A stretch of 64,000 bases of DNA, from the NCBI GenBank assembly GCA_009792885.1, contig WMCF01000008.1:16726952-16790951 (forward strand), given 5' to 3'. A program made the translations under genes and the position numbers. This stretch comes from Eremophila alpestris peregrina (taxonomy: Eukaryota > Chordata > Aves > Passeriformes > Alaudidae). Under the pieces are notes generated by a model. It saw nothing but the letters and a program-made list of their open reading frames with translations. It was not told the origin of the DNA and did not search any database. Below, in pieces: positions 1-10,579 of the stretch. Positions within the stretch are counted from its first letter, which is position 1. Each line of letters begins with the position of its first letter.

Positions 1-727
1 CCATGGGTTATGTGTTATTTTTAGCACAAAACAAGCCAATAACTGTAGCCTTGTGATGCTCTTGATCCTCCCACTTCCATCCTTGGAGGTACACCCTAAG
101 TGGTGATGTAGCAGACTGAAGTCCAGGACTGATGTTGTGGAAAACATCCAATACCTGTAAAGGAGATAAGAAAAAACAGGGCAAGGAATATATTCACAGA
201 GGCAACAATAATGGTAAGCAGGAATAGTGGGTGGAGACAAGGGAGACTGAATTACAGTGGGTTGATTGAGCCTTAAACTGTAGCCAGAAACCAACCTAAT
301 CATGGTTTGGTGAAAATTGATCTTTGATGGTGGGTGTGAATAATACTGAGTGGCAGGAAAGTGCTGGGTAAGATGAGGAAGACACAGAAAACAGAGCTTA
401 AGTGAGAGGTAAAACAGCTGTAGGAAATAAAAGCAGGGTCTTGATCTATTGCAGAGGTTTTTTTAGAAAATCTAATTTATAATAACATAAATACCATGAC
501 ATCAGGACAAATGGTATTTCCTGTCAGGAATCAAAGTGACTAAAGGACAAAAATTCTGTGATCTCTAGTTCAATGTGAAACTGTGGAAGTTCCTCCCTTC
601 AATTTTTTTTCATGAAACCTGCTAAAAGTTTTTTTTTTCCACTTCAAAGTAAAAATATTTTTTCTAGCTTGAATTTATGCATTATCACCCCCTTTAGCCC
701 TCTCAGGCCTGTAAAGATATAATAATC

Positions 728-743
728 ATATATATATATATAT
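728..743. repeat. (TA)8 microsatellite
   Basis: Uninterrupted alternating AT dinucleotides inside an AT-rich flank. It is short and likely length-variable between individuals. Confidence 0.8.
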
Positions 744-1947
744 CTTTAACAAATGGTGCTATATGCCTGGTGCTGTTTTCTGATAAATCATTTTCCTCTA
801 TGCTCCCTCCAAAGGTATCCTATGTATTATAAAGATTGGTCTGATTTTGTTTTATGATGCTCCTAACACCCTCTTCGTAATAACTTCTACAGCTTCTTCT
901 AAGAAAACACAGGTTAAGGAAGGTGTCACCAGACATGTCAATCACTTCAGTATGTCAAGTACTTATTAACAGCACTGTATTACTAAAGAGTAATCTTTTC
1001 CCTCCTTTCTCTCACTCACAAATGCACATACATAGTGTTATTTTCAATAATTGCTTCACAGACATCTGCTATAAATCATAAACGATGATAAAATAATTAC
1101 AGAAATGCGGCAAGAGCTTACCCTTGACATTTCATCTCCTCTTCACACTTTACAAAGCTATACATCCAGCTTGAGAAGCGTTCCCAGTCTGATTTCTATG
1201 TGTAACAGCAAAAAAGAGCTTCAGACTGACTGCTGGGCCTTTAATGGCAGCATGGAACACCCAAATAGACTGATTGGCAGATGTGCACAAAAACAAAACA
1301 TACAGCAACATACAACATAAATGCTTAGAAAAAGCATATTAGAACAAATAGTCAGGAAAAAAATGACAGCTAATATCAGCGTATACAAGCCCCTTCCATA
1401 CCAGTGGAGATCATGGGTCAGATTCTAGCTGAACTGCTCAGAGGGTTGTGAGATGGATGGAAAAGGAATAATAATATGAAACCACAAGTGTTCCACCTGG
1501 CATTCACCACATCAGAAAGGGTATTTCTTCCTGTGTCCTCTCCCTCCCACCACCTTCCCAAACTTGAAACATCTAAACAGTCTCTACAAACCTTCTCTCA
1601 CTAATGTGTGTTAAGCAGCTGTGGCACTCAGATGCTATCAACCTGCATACAATAAATACCTTTTTGAAGGACATAGATTTACAATAGTTCCAGTAGAGAA
1701 AGATGTCTTCAAAACAGACCCTGACCTGAGTGCCCCCTGGATGAATAGTCCTTATGTATTGAGACATGCACCTTCCCTTTCTGAAGGAACTGGAGGCAGA
1801 TAACATTTTAGTATGTAGGCAAAACTGACACATAGATATGCAAACAAAGTCAATTTACAGCAGTAAGTAAAAGTCATACCATGTCTGATTCAAAGCAGCA
1901 CAATTGATGCCTATCTGGAGGAGGCTCCACTCTCTGAATCATCCTGG

Positions 1948-1971
1948 ACAGTGCCTATTCACAGGCACTGT
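1948..1971. repeat. Perfect 9-bp inverted repeat, 6-nt loop
   Basis: The left arm ACAGTGCCT (1948-1956) and right arm AGGCACTGT (1963-1971) are exact reverse complements around the loop ATTCAC. The stem stops at 9 bp because the next outward pair is G opposite A. No longer flanking complementarity was seen, so this is a simple hairpin and not a clear microRNA precursor. Confidence 0.6.
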
Positions 1972-2284
1972 AGGAGCAAATGCACTTGACAGGAGGAGGA
2001 TGCCATTTTTACTGTGCCAAACTCTGCTCACGCGTGATAAAAGCAGAGGGAAAGCCTGTATGAGAAGGGAAAGATTCAGTCAAATGTGACATTTATTCCT
2101 AACTTGCTGAAAGCTGAGGCTGTGTCCTTCACAGGCTGTTGTCGTTAAACATCTATTTTTCACAAGTGCTGTTGCTAGTATCAGTTCCCTGCTTTATCAT
2201 GCTTTTCGTCACCTCAGTGTGAGATACTGGTGCATTGCTTTGTCCTTTTACTCAAAAGCTTATCAAGTTAAGATGATAAAAAAC

Positions 2285-2530
2285 GACCCCAGGTCGTGCC
2301 AGGAGAAATTTAGACTGGATATAAGGAGAAAATTCTTCACTGAAAGGGTTGTCAAGCAGTGGAGCAGGCTGCCCAGGGAAGTGGTTGTGCCACCCACCCT
2401 GGAGGTATATAAAAGATGTGTAGACATGGGACTTAGCAATATGGTTTATTGGTGGACTTGATAGTGTTACATTTATGATTGGACTTGATGATTTTGAAGG
2501 TCTTTTCCAACCTAAATTATTCTTTGATCC
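2285..2530 (+). mobile_element. CR1 LINE 3' end, 5'-truncated
   Basis: This is the last part of a CR1 non-LTR retrotransposon. The plus-strand frame read through 2290-2460 gives the typical carboxy end of the CR1 ORF2 polyprotein, including RLDIRRKFFTERVVKQW and RLPREVV, where the family normally has KHWNRLPREVVESPSLEVFK. The frame ends at a TAG stop near 2461. It is followed by the short 3' untranslated part (GGACTTGATGATTTTGAAGGTC, here with one internal duplication-like change) and a single degenerate tail octamer, ATTCTTTG. The copy is heavily 5'-truncated, as most CR1 copies are, and cannot move by itself. A second CR1 begins about 20 bp downstream in the same orientation. Confidence 0.9.
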
Positions 2531-2552
2531 GAAGTTGTTTATCCATCTGCAT

Positions 2553-3045
2553 GTAGGACATTGAGATGCTTGAGCACATCCAGAGGAGGCAACAAGACTG
2601 GTGAGGTTCTTGGAACACAAGCCCTGTGAGGAAAGGCTGAGGGAGCTGGGGTTGTTTAGCCTGGAGAAAAGGAGGCTCAGAGGTGACCTTATCACTCTCT
2701 TCAACTTCCTGAAAGGTGACTGAAGTCAGGTGGGATTGTCTCTTTCTCCAGGCAGAAACTGACAGAATGAGAGGACACAGTCTTAAGCTGCACCAAGGGA
2801 AATATAGGTTGGATATTAGGAAAAAGTTTTTCACAGAAAGAGTGATAAAGTACTGGAACTGTCTGCCCAGGGAGGTGGTGAAGTCAACATCCCTGGACGT
2901 GCTTAAAAAAAGACTGGATGTGGCACTTGGTGCAATAATCTAGTTAAGGTGTTGGTACACGGGTTGGACTCAATGATCTTGAAGGTCTCTGCCAGCCTAG
3001 ACATCCTGTGATTCTGTGATTCTGTGATTCTGTGATTCTGTGATA
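2553..3045 (+). mobile_element. CR1 LINE 3' end with octamer tail
   Basis: A second, longer CR1 3' end in the same orientation. It starts at the block corresponding to the family's 'DIEMLERVQRRATRLV' coding region (2553-2610), continues through the RLRELGLFSLEKRRLRGDL-like block (2630-2690), and in another frame (2716-2943) reads LDIRKKFFTERVIKYWNCLP and REVVKSTSLDVLKKRLDVAL. These frame changes show that the ORF2 copy is broken. The 3' untranslated part leads into about five tandem copies of the CR1 tail octamer (ATTCTGTG, 3006-3045). The untranslated part differs from that of the preceding copy, so the two are separate insertions of different subfamilies and not one duplicated element. Confidence 0.93.
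3006..3045 (+). repeat. CR1 terminal octamer array
   Basis: About five tandem copies of an 8-bp unit (GATTCTGT in register), the known 3' terminal signature of avian CR1 elements. It marks the exact 3' end of the upstream CR1 and fixes its plus orientation. Confidence 0.92.
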
Positions 3046-5334
3046 CTGCTCCCCAGAAAAGTTGCTTAGATGTTTGGGGTGGCTCCCAACTTGGGTGTAA
3101 GCAGGTAGAACAGCTAACGCAGTGATCCTGAAAATCATGCTGAAAAATAAAGAACCCTGTAGAATAGGGAAGAAAGAAATTTCATTATGCTATCTGCATA
3201 AGCTTTCTCTGCATGGCTACAGCTCATGTTTCAGAGGCAGGCATTTTTGACCTGGTACAGCTCCCACCGCATCCTCCCTGCTAGGACAAATCCAGCTTGA
3301 TTCCAACTCAGTTTCCACACCTTTCCCTACTAAGGTTACTTTTTTCAAGGCTTTTTCTAACTATTGATCTCAGGTTTTTTTTGTCCTTTAAATCACAACT
3401 ACTTTGATTTTTTTCCTTTTTTTTCCTTTGATGTATACATGTAACAAGAAAAGCTTCAGTGTCACACTGATATAAACAGTAGAAGAATTTAGATAAACTG
3501 GCGCTTACATATTGTTACTGGCATAAATCCAGCAGAGGGGTGAAAGTTATTGCCACAGAAACCAACGATGTAAAAGACAGGATTAGAAGATGAAGCTTAA
3601 TAGCCCTGGAACCAGTTGAACATTCCTTTTCATTCTGAATGTATATGTCACACATACATATATGCCCAAAAAAGCACACACCAACAAGAGTGGGTAAGGA
3701 TAAGAATGAATCTAAGATTCATTGTAAGAACTAAAGATCCATGTATGCCCAATCTACAGGTAGAAAGGCAGTATTTAATTTTTCTACATTCTTTTTCTTA
3801 CTTACCTAAAACTGTATTCATTTTATATTCAGCCTCATGCGTCTTTTCAAATATGCAACTTACAGCTTTCTGCCTTCTGCCAAAAACATCAAACACAGGC
3901 AGCCTATATGCAAAATCTTTAAAAATCTTCCCTTTTAATTATGCAAATACAAATGCATGGCAGAAATGCATGAAATGTAGTACTTTATTACAGTCATTTG
4001 AAAGCTCAGTACCTTTTAAAATAGCTCGTTGTGACTAAGCTTTTGCTGTCCTTTTAACCAAGCAGAAAATGTTAAAATCAGAGAAGTTTGGGTAAATTCA
4101 GCCACAAAATGTGCTTAAGTTGGAAAAACTAATCACTGCATACATATTTTGTTGCCAAGCAACACTTCAAAAAAGCAAGGCTGCAATCAAGGTTCAAATG
4201 CTATTCTTGGCTGTAGTGCTGAGAAAAGTATCTGAGCCCAGGATGGTCCTGCAGCATCACAGGCAGTGCGTTTGTGCTTGACGCTCTTCTAAGTCATTAC
4301 GTAGGCACCAGTGCTGGGAGTATTGAGACATTTTCTTAGTAAGGACAGATGCCATGATAGTAAAGGCAAGATGAGAGTTTGGGGATAACTCCTCTGAAAC
4401 ACAGGCAAGCAACCATCCAAATGCTGCAAAGATAACTCTAATGCAGCTTTTCCCACCAGCTGAAGACAGTGGCTTTTTAAATGGTCATTCTGTAGTTTCC
4501 ACTTTAGTCTTTTCAGCAGAGTAAACTTCATCCCCACTGAAAATGGTGCTTGATTTCTACTGCTGACACTAGTCACTGGCAGACCTCAATAAGGGGTTCA
4601 CCACAGGTTTTAAATTTCAATAGTTTTAAGAGAAACTTCTCCAAGATGAGACGAATATTACCAGATACTGTTCCTGCTGTATTTGACAACAGGAAAATAA
4701 GTGGCTTCTTTTTTCTGACAGGCCAGGCAAATGTGGAGATAGCACAAAGAAATGAATTATTAGTCAAGAAAATGGGAAGAATTAGGGTTCTAACCCCTTT
4801 TGTTTCAACATCCTTTTAAGGGTAGAATAAAGAAAGAGTTTTCAAGGTAGCAAGAAGATAATAGAGCACTACAGTTCAGTGTCTACACTATTTCTCTTGC
4901 CGGTCAGTGTCCAGAAGCTTTGAATTAACTGGCCAATGATCAAGCACTGAAGACTATTCAGCTTGCTCTGTTTGAACTCATTTTGGCTACTCTCCTTTAC
5001 TTTTCTTTAGCTGTTACAGTAATTTTTGCAAAGCTCAGGGGGTCCCCTCTGCCTACAGAGGTTTATGTGCACTTCTCTCTCCATGTTTTAACATACATTT
5101 TTAATGAAGAGCAGTAGCAAGTAGTGATTCTCTGCATGCCTCCAACATGTACATATTTAAGTAAGATTGATACACTGTGGAGGAACATCAACTTGGCCTG
5201 AGAGCAGGGACATAGGACACAGTGTATAGGAGAATAAACCATGGCATGACCAGGCAGGAAGCACAGGATGGTGCTGGAAACTCCAGGCTATAAACTACTC
5301 AGCAGATTTTAGATAAAGAAATAGAGACTAGGAA
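3046..5334. other. No recognised gene or repeat
   Basis: The open frames here (64-140 codons) have no recognisable domain. A 140-codon plus-strand frame at 3616-4038 has no family signature and is probably chance. A minus-strand exon-like interval at 3806-3876 has a good splice donor and is treated as a finding only. Confidence 0.5.
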
Positions 5335-5465
5335 ATCTGGCTAAGCTGGATGCCAGGTGCCCACCAAAACCACCCTATTGCTCCCCTCCTCACCAGGACA
5401 GGGGAGAAAAGACAGAATGAAATGCTCATGGGACAAGATCAGGACAGTGAGCGAGAGAGAGAGAC

Positions 5466-5509
5466 CACAGGCAAAACAGACTCGTTACCATCACAGGCAA
5501 AACAGACTC
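5466..5509. repeat. 18-bp direct duplication inside LTR fragment
   Basis: CACAGGCAAAACAGACTC occurs exactly at 5466-5483 and again at 5492-5509, separated by 8 bp. The other LTR copy in the window has only one corresponding block, so this is probably a local duplication private to this copy or its sublineage. Confidence 0.7.
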
Positions 5510-5525
5510 CACTTGGGGAAATTAA

Positions 5526-5531
5526 TTTATT
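5526..5531 (-). promoter_or_regulatory. LTR polyadenylation signal AATAAA
   Basis: TTTATT on the plus strand reads AATAAA on the minus strand, inside the R/U5-like half of the truncated LTR. The 16.9 kb copy has the same hexamer at the corresponding place (17027-17032). Confidence 0.55.
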
Positions 5532-5730
5532 ACCTATAAAAATCATAGGAGGGTAATGAGAAACCAAACCAAATCTTAAAACTTCTTACCCCTACCTCTC
5601 CCTTCTTCCTTGCCTTAGTTTCACTGCCAGTTTCTCCACCTCCTGCCCCCAGAACAGGGGGATGGGGAATGTATGTTGCAGTCAGTTTATTACATCACAT
5701 GACATTGTTTCTGCTACTCATTTCTCCTCA

Positions 5731-5877
5731 CAAGCTGCTCAGAGAAGTGGTGGAATCACCATCCTTTGAAGTGTTCAAAAATGTGTCGACATGGCACTTT
5801 GAGATATGGTTTACTGGTGAGTATGGCAGTGCTGGGTTACTCATCTTTTCCTATGATAACTATTTTTTGATCCTATG
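5731..5877 (+). mobile_element. Short CR1 LINE 3' end
   Basis: It begins at the block AGCTGCTCAGAGAAGTGGTG, the CR1 ORF2 end coding for LPREVVESPSLEVFK, here read as LLREVVESPSFEVFKNV. It runs through the decayed 3' untranslated part (GGCAGTGCTGGGTTA) to a degenerate tail, GATCCTATGA. The orientation is plus, opposite to the LTR fragment it abuts. There is a small internal deletion before the tail. It is only about 150 bp long and coding-dead. Confidence 0.85.
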
Positions 5878-5945
5878 AAAACCAGACAGAGAGGAATATG
5901 TGCTGGCGAGATCATATGCAATAAATTTAACTGGTATTTAGTCAG

Positions 5946-6041
5946 ATTTTTCACCTTCCACATTTCCTCTTCTTGCTTCCTTCTTCTCATTGTCTTCTTC
6001 CCATTTTCTTTCTTCTTTTTTCTTCCTTCTTTCTTTTTCTG
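5946..6041 (+). repeat. Long pyrimidine-rich tract
   Basis: About 95 bases that are mostly C and T (TTCTTCTTTT-like) with few purine interruptions, directly after the CR1/LTR composite. Tracts of this kind can form intramolecular triplexes or act as slippage-prone sequence. No gene boundary is evident next to it. Confidence 0.65.
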
Positions 6042-6047
6042 CAACAA

Positions 6048-8810
6048 ATAGATCTGAGCATGTTTTTATTACTTTAATTCACAGTAAGAATGATCTTGTT
6101 GCACAGAAGTGCATTTACTTTTTGCCCATAAAAAAGAAATTTGACCGTAAAAATAAGGATCACCAAATGTACTTGATGGTTTCTTGCTATGAAGTGAATG
6201 TAGCTGATTAACCACTCCAACTTACTAGCAGCATCTGTTCACCCCTTTTTTGGGAGGGAGGTGATTATCCTAGCTTGAGTCAGAGTATCTCAGAACATAT
6301 TAGACCTTCAATGTAATCCCAAACTTTCCATCAAAATAGTATCTCTCTGCCATCCCTTTTCATTTCTTAAAATTTTCTTGCATTGCTTTTGTCTGTTTCA
6401 AAGATTATATCGTGTCAGGTAGTGTGTGTTTTCTTTTAAATGGGATTGTTTGTGCAAACAAGGTGATCTCTAGGCTTCCAGGAGCTTCTGAGGACCAAGC
6501 AAGGTTCTCCAATGTTGTTTAAAGGTCCTGAGAACTGTCACTGATGAGAGCTTTAAGTCATGTGACCATATGCCACTATGAACTCTAGATTAAAAATATA
6601 AATCAGCCCTCAGCAGATTTGTATCTACCTGCTTTACATACTTACAAACACAGAGAAAAAAATTTCCATAGACTTTCATTTTCAGGGGATTGGCTATTTT
6701 CTGCATTTCCCTACCTAGAAGTGATGGATAGACTACATTACAAAAACCAGTTCTTGTCAGGACTTAGAGCAGAACCATATGTCCTTCAAAGCAGATTACA
6801 TTTTTTTTTAATGTATTTGGGTTTGTCTAGACATTTGTATCAGAGGAGTTAAAATCAAAAGGGCTGGGATCAAAGAAACACACAAGGGGGTATTAATTGT
6901 ACTGGATGTAAAGGTTGACTGCAAAGCACTGCTACACACACAGTAAGTGTTTAACACTTTCCTTCCTGGATTAGCATGCAGGTCATTGCCAAGGCCATAA
7001 AAGAGTAAATTCTAGTCATGTCTTGGTGCACTTTTTCTCTTCAGAGGACTGCAACACAGACATTTAAAATGGTAGGAGATTTTGTAATCTGCCAGCACTG
7101 CATGGCTGACTGTTATTTTCAGGTTTTATTACACTCATTCCAATGTTACTTTCAAAGACTCCACTGATGCTAATGTTCCCTGCCTCTTGAAACAGATACA
7201 CGACCCAACCTATCAACTCACTGGAACCTATTTTGTCAAACTACACCCTAAGAAAGCAATGAGGTTCAACCTAATAGCTTTTGCATGATGTATACTGACC
7301 CCAATTCCTCCTTGAAGGAGGCATATATATCCATAAATCAATCAGTCATACATTACAATGGACTATTTACACAACTTCAGAGGGCTGCTAAATAATGAAT
7401 TTTAAATTACCTCAGTTAAAACTCAGTCATATGAAATGCAACTAAATGTACCTTAAATAATTCTACTGACAGATTTCAAATGAGTTCAAATTCATTCCAG
7501 AAGTGAGGAAGAATGAAAAATAAAACAGAAACAGGACTGAGTAGCTGATCTTATTTTGAAGGGAGATCATCATACAGAAGATCTTGTCACATAGAGCAAA
7601 AAGGCAATCCTTTTAAATTTAAATTGTGGATCATGAAAAGGCTATGAAGCCAGTACAAAATATATGAAATAGCTAAAAATAAAGGGTTATTAATAAAGGC
7701 CCATCAAATCAGTCCTGTTTTAAGAAACCTGAGAAAAGTACAGTGAGCATTCCAATGCTCAGATCATTAATATGTTCCACTTATAAACATAATTGAAATT
7801 GTTTGCAAACAATACCTTTATTAAAGCAATTAAACTCCAACGAAGTAGAAACTCTGAAGGAAAACTCCAACAAATGCTATATAAACAATTTGTGAGGTAT
7901 AAAGCCTGAGAGCATTCCCTTGTGCTGCTGTGAGACTGATGATTTTCCTCCCCTGAAGTAGCTTTCACCCAGTTGTTAACATTTTTAACTCTCATAGGGG
8001 ATCAAGGTTTGATTTAAATTGATCCAACCTGCTGCAGCTGCTGCCTGCAGCTCACTTGGCTCTCTGTGCAGTGAGTTGCCTCTGCTGATGTTTCTGTGCC
8101 ATCCTGGCTCTGCCTCACTTGCATCTCCTCCCACCATCTCTGCCTGGTGCTGCTCCTCACTCCCTACCTCTCCATCTGATTCCTACATCTTTGTTAACAC
8201 TTCAGTTTCAGCTCCTAGTCAAAAATGTGTGGAACCTTGCTAAGGGGGAAGAGTCAGCTCACAGGAAATCCTTCAGCATCTTGTGGCATCTAACACCATG
8301 GAACGCATTTACATGAAGTCTCTTGCTCTCTTATTTTTTTTCCTTTTCCTAGGTACTGGCCTTTGCATCCTGATATTGGAATTGACTGTGTTGAGGGTAA
8401 ACAGCAACCCTAGGACTATTATACTGTAAATTGGCCAAGATTTCTATATGTTGTTAGAAGCCTTATAATTTTTAAAACCTCTTTAACAAAAAAACCCTCT
8501 TCTCTTTATCTTCTCCAGGTCTTTCCCTCAAGTGTCCAAAGAACACTGCCTCTTTCAGCTGCTCCCTACTCTAGAGCAGGAAGGAAGTATGTGCTCCTTA
8601 GAGCTTAGCTATGAAGGATGATGAGCTAAAAATCCCAAAGAAATTGTTCTGATGAGATTTGAGTGTGCCATTTTGAGACACTTAAGGCTCTATACTAAGA
8701 GCACTGCATGAAGCAAATAAAGCATTGTGGTTCTTTATAGGTCAGAAACATACTGACCCTACCAAGCATAGAGGCTTCTTCAGCAGAACATGGTGCATGG
8801 TTTAATAGTT
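6048..8810. other. No recognised gene or repeat
   Basis: Unique-looking AT-rich sequence. Open frames of 65-78 codons show no domain or family signature. The segment 8020-8240 is richer in C and T and gives two overlapping plus-strand frames, which reflects base composition and not evident coding. Confidence 0.55.
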
Positions 8811-8920
8811 TTAATTTTTTGTTTGTTGCCTTTTTTTTTTTGTTAGTTAGTTAGTTTGTTTGTTTGTTTAGTGGTTTTTTGTTTGTTTGTTTGTTTGGGG
8901 TTTTTTTTTGTTTTAATTGC
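8811..8920 (+). repeat. T/G low-complexity tract with (GTTT)n and (TTAG)n
   Basis: A stretch of T runs mixed with GTTAGTTAGTTAG and repeated GTTTGTTTGTTTG units. On the minus strand it is an A-rich tract with CAAA units. It could be an old poly-A tail of a minus-strand retroposed sequence, but nothing recognisable lies on the side where the body would be. Confidence 0.8.
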
Positions 8921-10543
8921 AGGTGTTCTCTGGACACTACCAAAACCTGTGTTAAAAGTGCTGCTGTCAAAAAGGCTGCCTGTATGCCCATTTGAAAGCA
9001 GGAAATGGTTTCTGTTTTAAGGAAAATTAAGCATGTATGGCTGGAACATCAGGAGGGTGGGGAGGCACAGTGGCAGAGCCTGGAAAGAGCCTGTGGCAAA
9101 AGCTCATCCTCAAGAATGCCTAAGAGGAGCTAAGAGTTTACCTGAAACAGGAGGCAAACAAGAAAGCAAGCCTCAAAAGTGACAAAGATATTTTCCCAAA
9201 GGTTCAGAAAATACTGGATGGATTTTGTGCAATCAAAGAAGCTGCTGAAAGGGTGTGGGAAAGTAAGACAGGAGAAAAACACCTGTGTGCCTGCTAGAGG
9301 ATGGAAATTTCTTTTCAAAAACAGCAGACAACTGATGCTCCTTGCAGCATGCAACGTCAGCTTCACTTGTCAGAGCAGCACCTCTACCTGTATGCTAAAA
9401 ATCCCTCCAACTGAAAGTGCCCTAGGACAAGTTTGTCCAGATTGTCTCATACTTTGTGTTGTTGTGAATTCAATAGCTCTGCTGGAAGTGTAGCTGATTC
9501 TCTTCTTGTTCATTCTCACAAAGCCCCAGCTGCATTTTTTCCCCCAATGTATTGTACCTCTCACTTGGCCTATATCACTGCCAAGTGTACTTTCTCCTAA
9601 CATTAATTAACTCACCATTGTTTTGTAAGAGGCGATGTTCATTTAAGTCGTTGGGAAATGTATTCCAAACCCTTACTATAAACCTTCTGGCCATGACAAG
9701 TTTTTTAACTTGTAGAATGAATATAAATTTATATTGGTTTTCATAACACATCCATCTTATATTTAATTTCCTACATTGAAGTCTGTTGATGCTCAAGAGA
9801 AGAAAAAAAAAACATTTTGAGCTCAGTTTCCAACCTTCTGTTTGGCAAATGAAGGTGTATTCTGTGATCCCTGTGAACAATTATTTCTTTTCTCAACTAG
9901 CTACATTGCTGAGCAATAATTGAGTTACTTTCTTTTCATGCATTTAAATAAATCTTGATGCTGATGCAATTTATGTTTATTTTTCAATGTTTGATCATCC
10001 AGAACTATCATGCATATCACAGTGATGAATTCAAGAATGACATGACAGTGTAAACCAATGGGATCTATCCCTGGGAACTTTCACTTCCTTGTAGCTGTGA
10101 TTTCATTTCTTACTGATAAATGAAATCTTCATAATTTAATATTGGAACTGTAGTTCTAGCTGGGACATTATCTGTTCTGCGGCATTCAGGGTAAGATGAG
10201 CCATGACACAAGACAGGAAAACAAATTTTACAATTTAGCTTACCTTAAGTAATATTTATATTATCAGAATTTTTATTGAAAATTTCCCCAGAATGAGCTT
10301 CTACATATTTTAATGGAAATTCAAGTAAGTTATGTAAATTTCAAAGAAGCAAATTTTCACCAATCTTACTTATAAAATATTTCTTAACCAAATTGCAGCC
10401 TTTTGAGAAACAACAGTTTGTTTACCAAGGGCCCTGACATCTTCAGAGCCTCTAGTTGAACTCCTGTTGTAGGATAGGATGCTGCTTTCAGTCTCTTCCA
10501 CTGATGAACTGGACCTCAGTGAATGTTCAGGCCTTTGTGCACC

Positions 10544-10579
10544 GTAGAAGGATGTGAACACTGTAGAAGGATGTGAACA
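10544..10579. repeat. 17-bp tandem duplication
   Basis: GTAGAAGGATGTGAACA is present exactly at 10544-10560 and again at 10563-10579, separated by CT. Two identical copies in otherwise unique sequence suggest a recent local duplication. Confidence 0.8.

Larger units (their letters stand above)
1..2284. other. AT-rich stretch with no recognised gene
   Basis: No open frame here resembles a known protein; the longest are 60-86 codons, as expected by chance in AT-rich DNA. The interval contains a TA microsatellite (728-743), T runs near 606-640, and a perfect 9-bp inverted repeat at 1948-1971. The segment 1880-2100 is a little richer in GC than its surroundings but I could not assign it to a gene or repeat. 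Confidence 0.6.
5335..5730 (-). mobile_element. Partial LTR of an endogenous retrovirus (R/U5 side)
   Basis: This segment matches, block for block, the left part of the LTR at 16842-17925: CTGGATGCCAGGTGCCCACC, then GGACAGGGGAG, AACAGACTC..ACTTGG, TAATGAGAAA and CAAATCTTAAAAC occur in the same order. Read on the minus strand it is the 3' half of an LTR, with a polyadenylation signal AATAAA (plus 5526-5531). The promoter half is missing: at about 5730 the sequence switches abruptly to a CR1 3' end. It also carries an internal 18-bp direct duplication (5466-5483 and 5492-5509) absent from the 16.9 kb copy. Family membership comes from similarity to the other copy in this window and from memory of an abundant neoavian LTR family; the family name is left open. 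Confidence 0.75.

Noticed and set aside
3616..4038. 140-codon plus-strand frame
   Set aside because: Composition is typical of translated AT-rich DNA and there is no recognised domain.
8811..8920. Possible poly-A tail of a minus-strand retroposed gene copy
   Set aside because: No recognisable coding or repeat body lies on the side where the retroposed sequence should be; kept only as low-complexity DNA.
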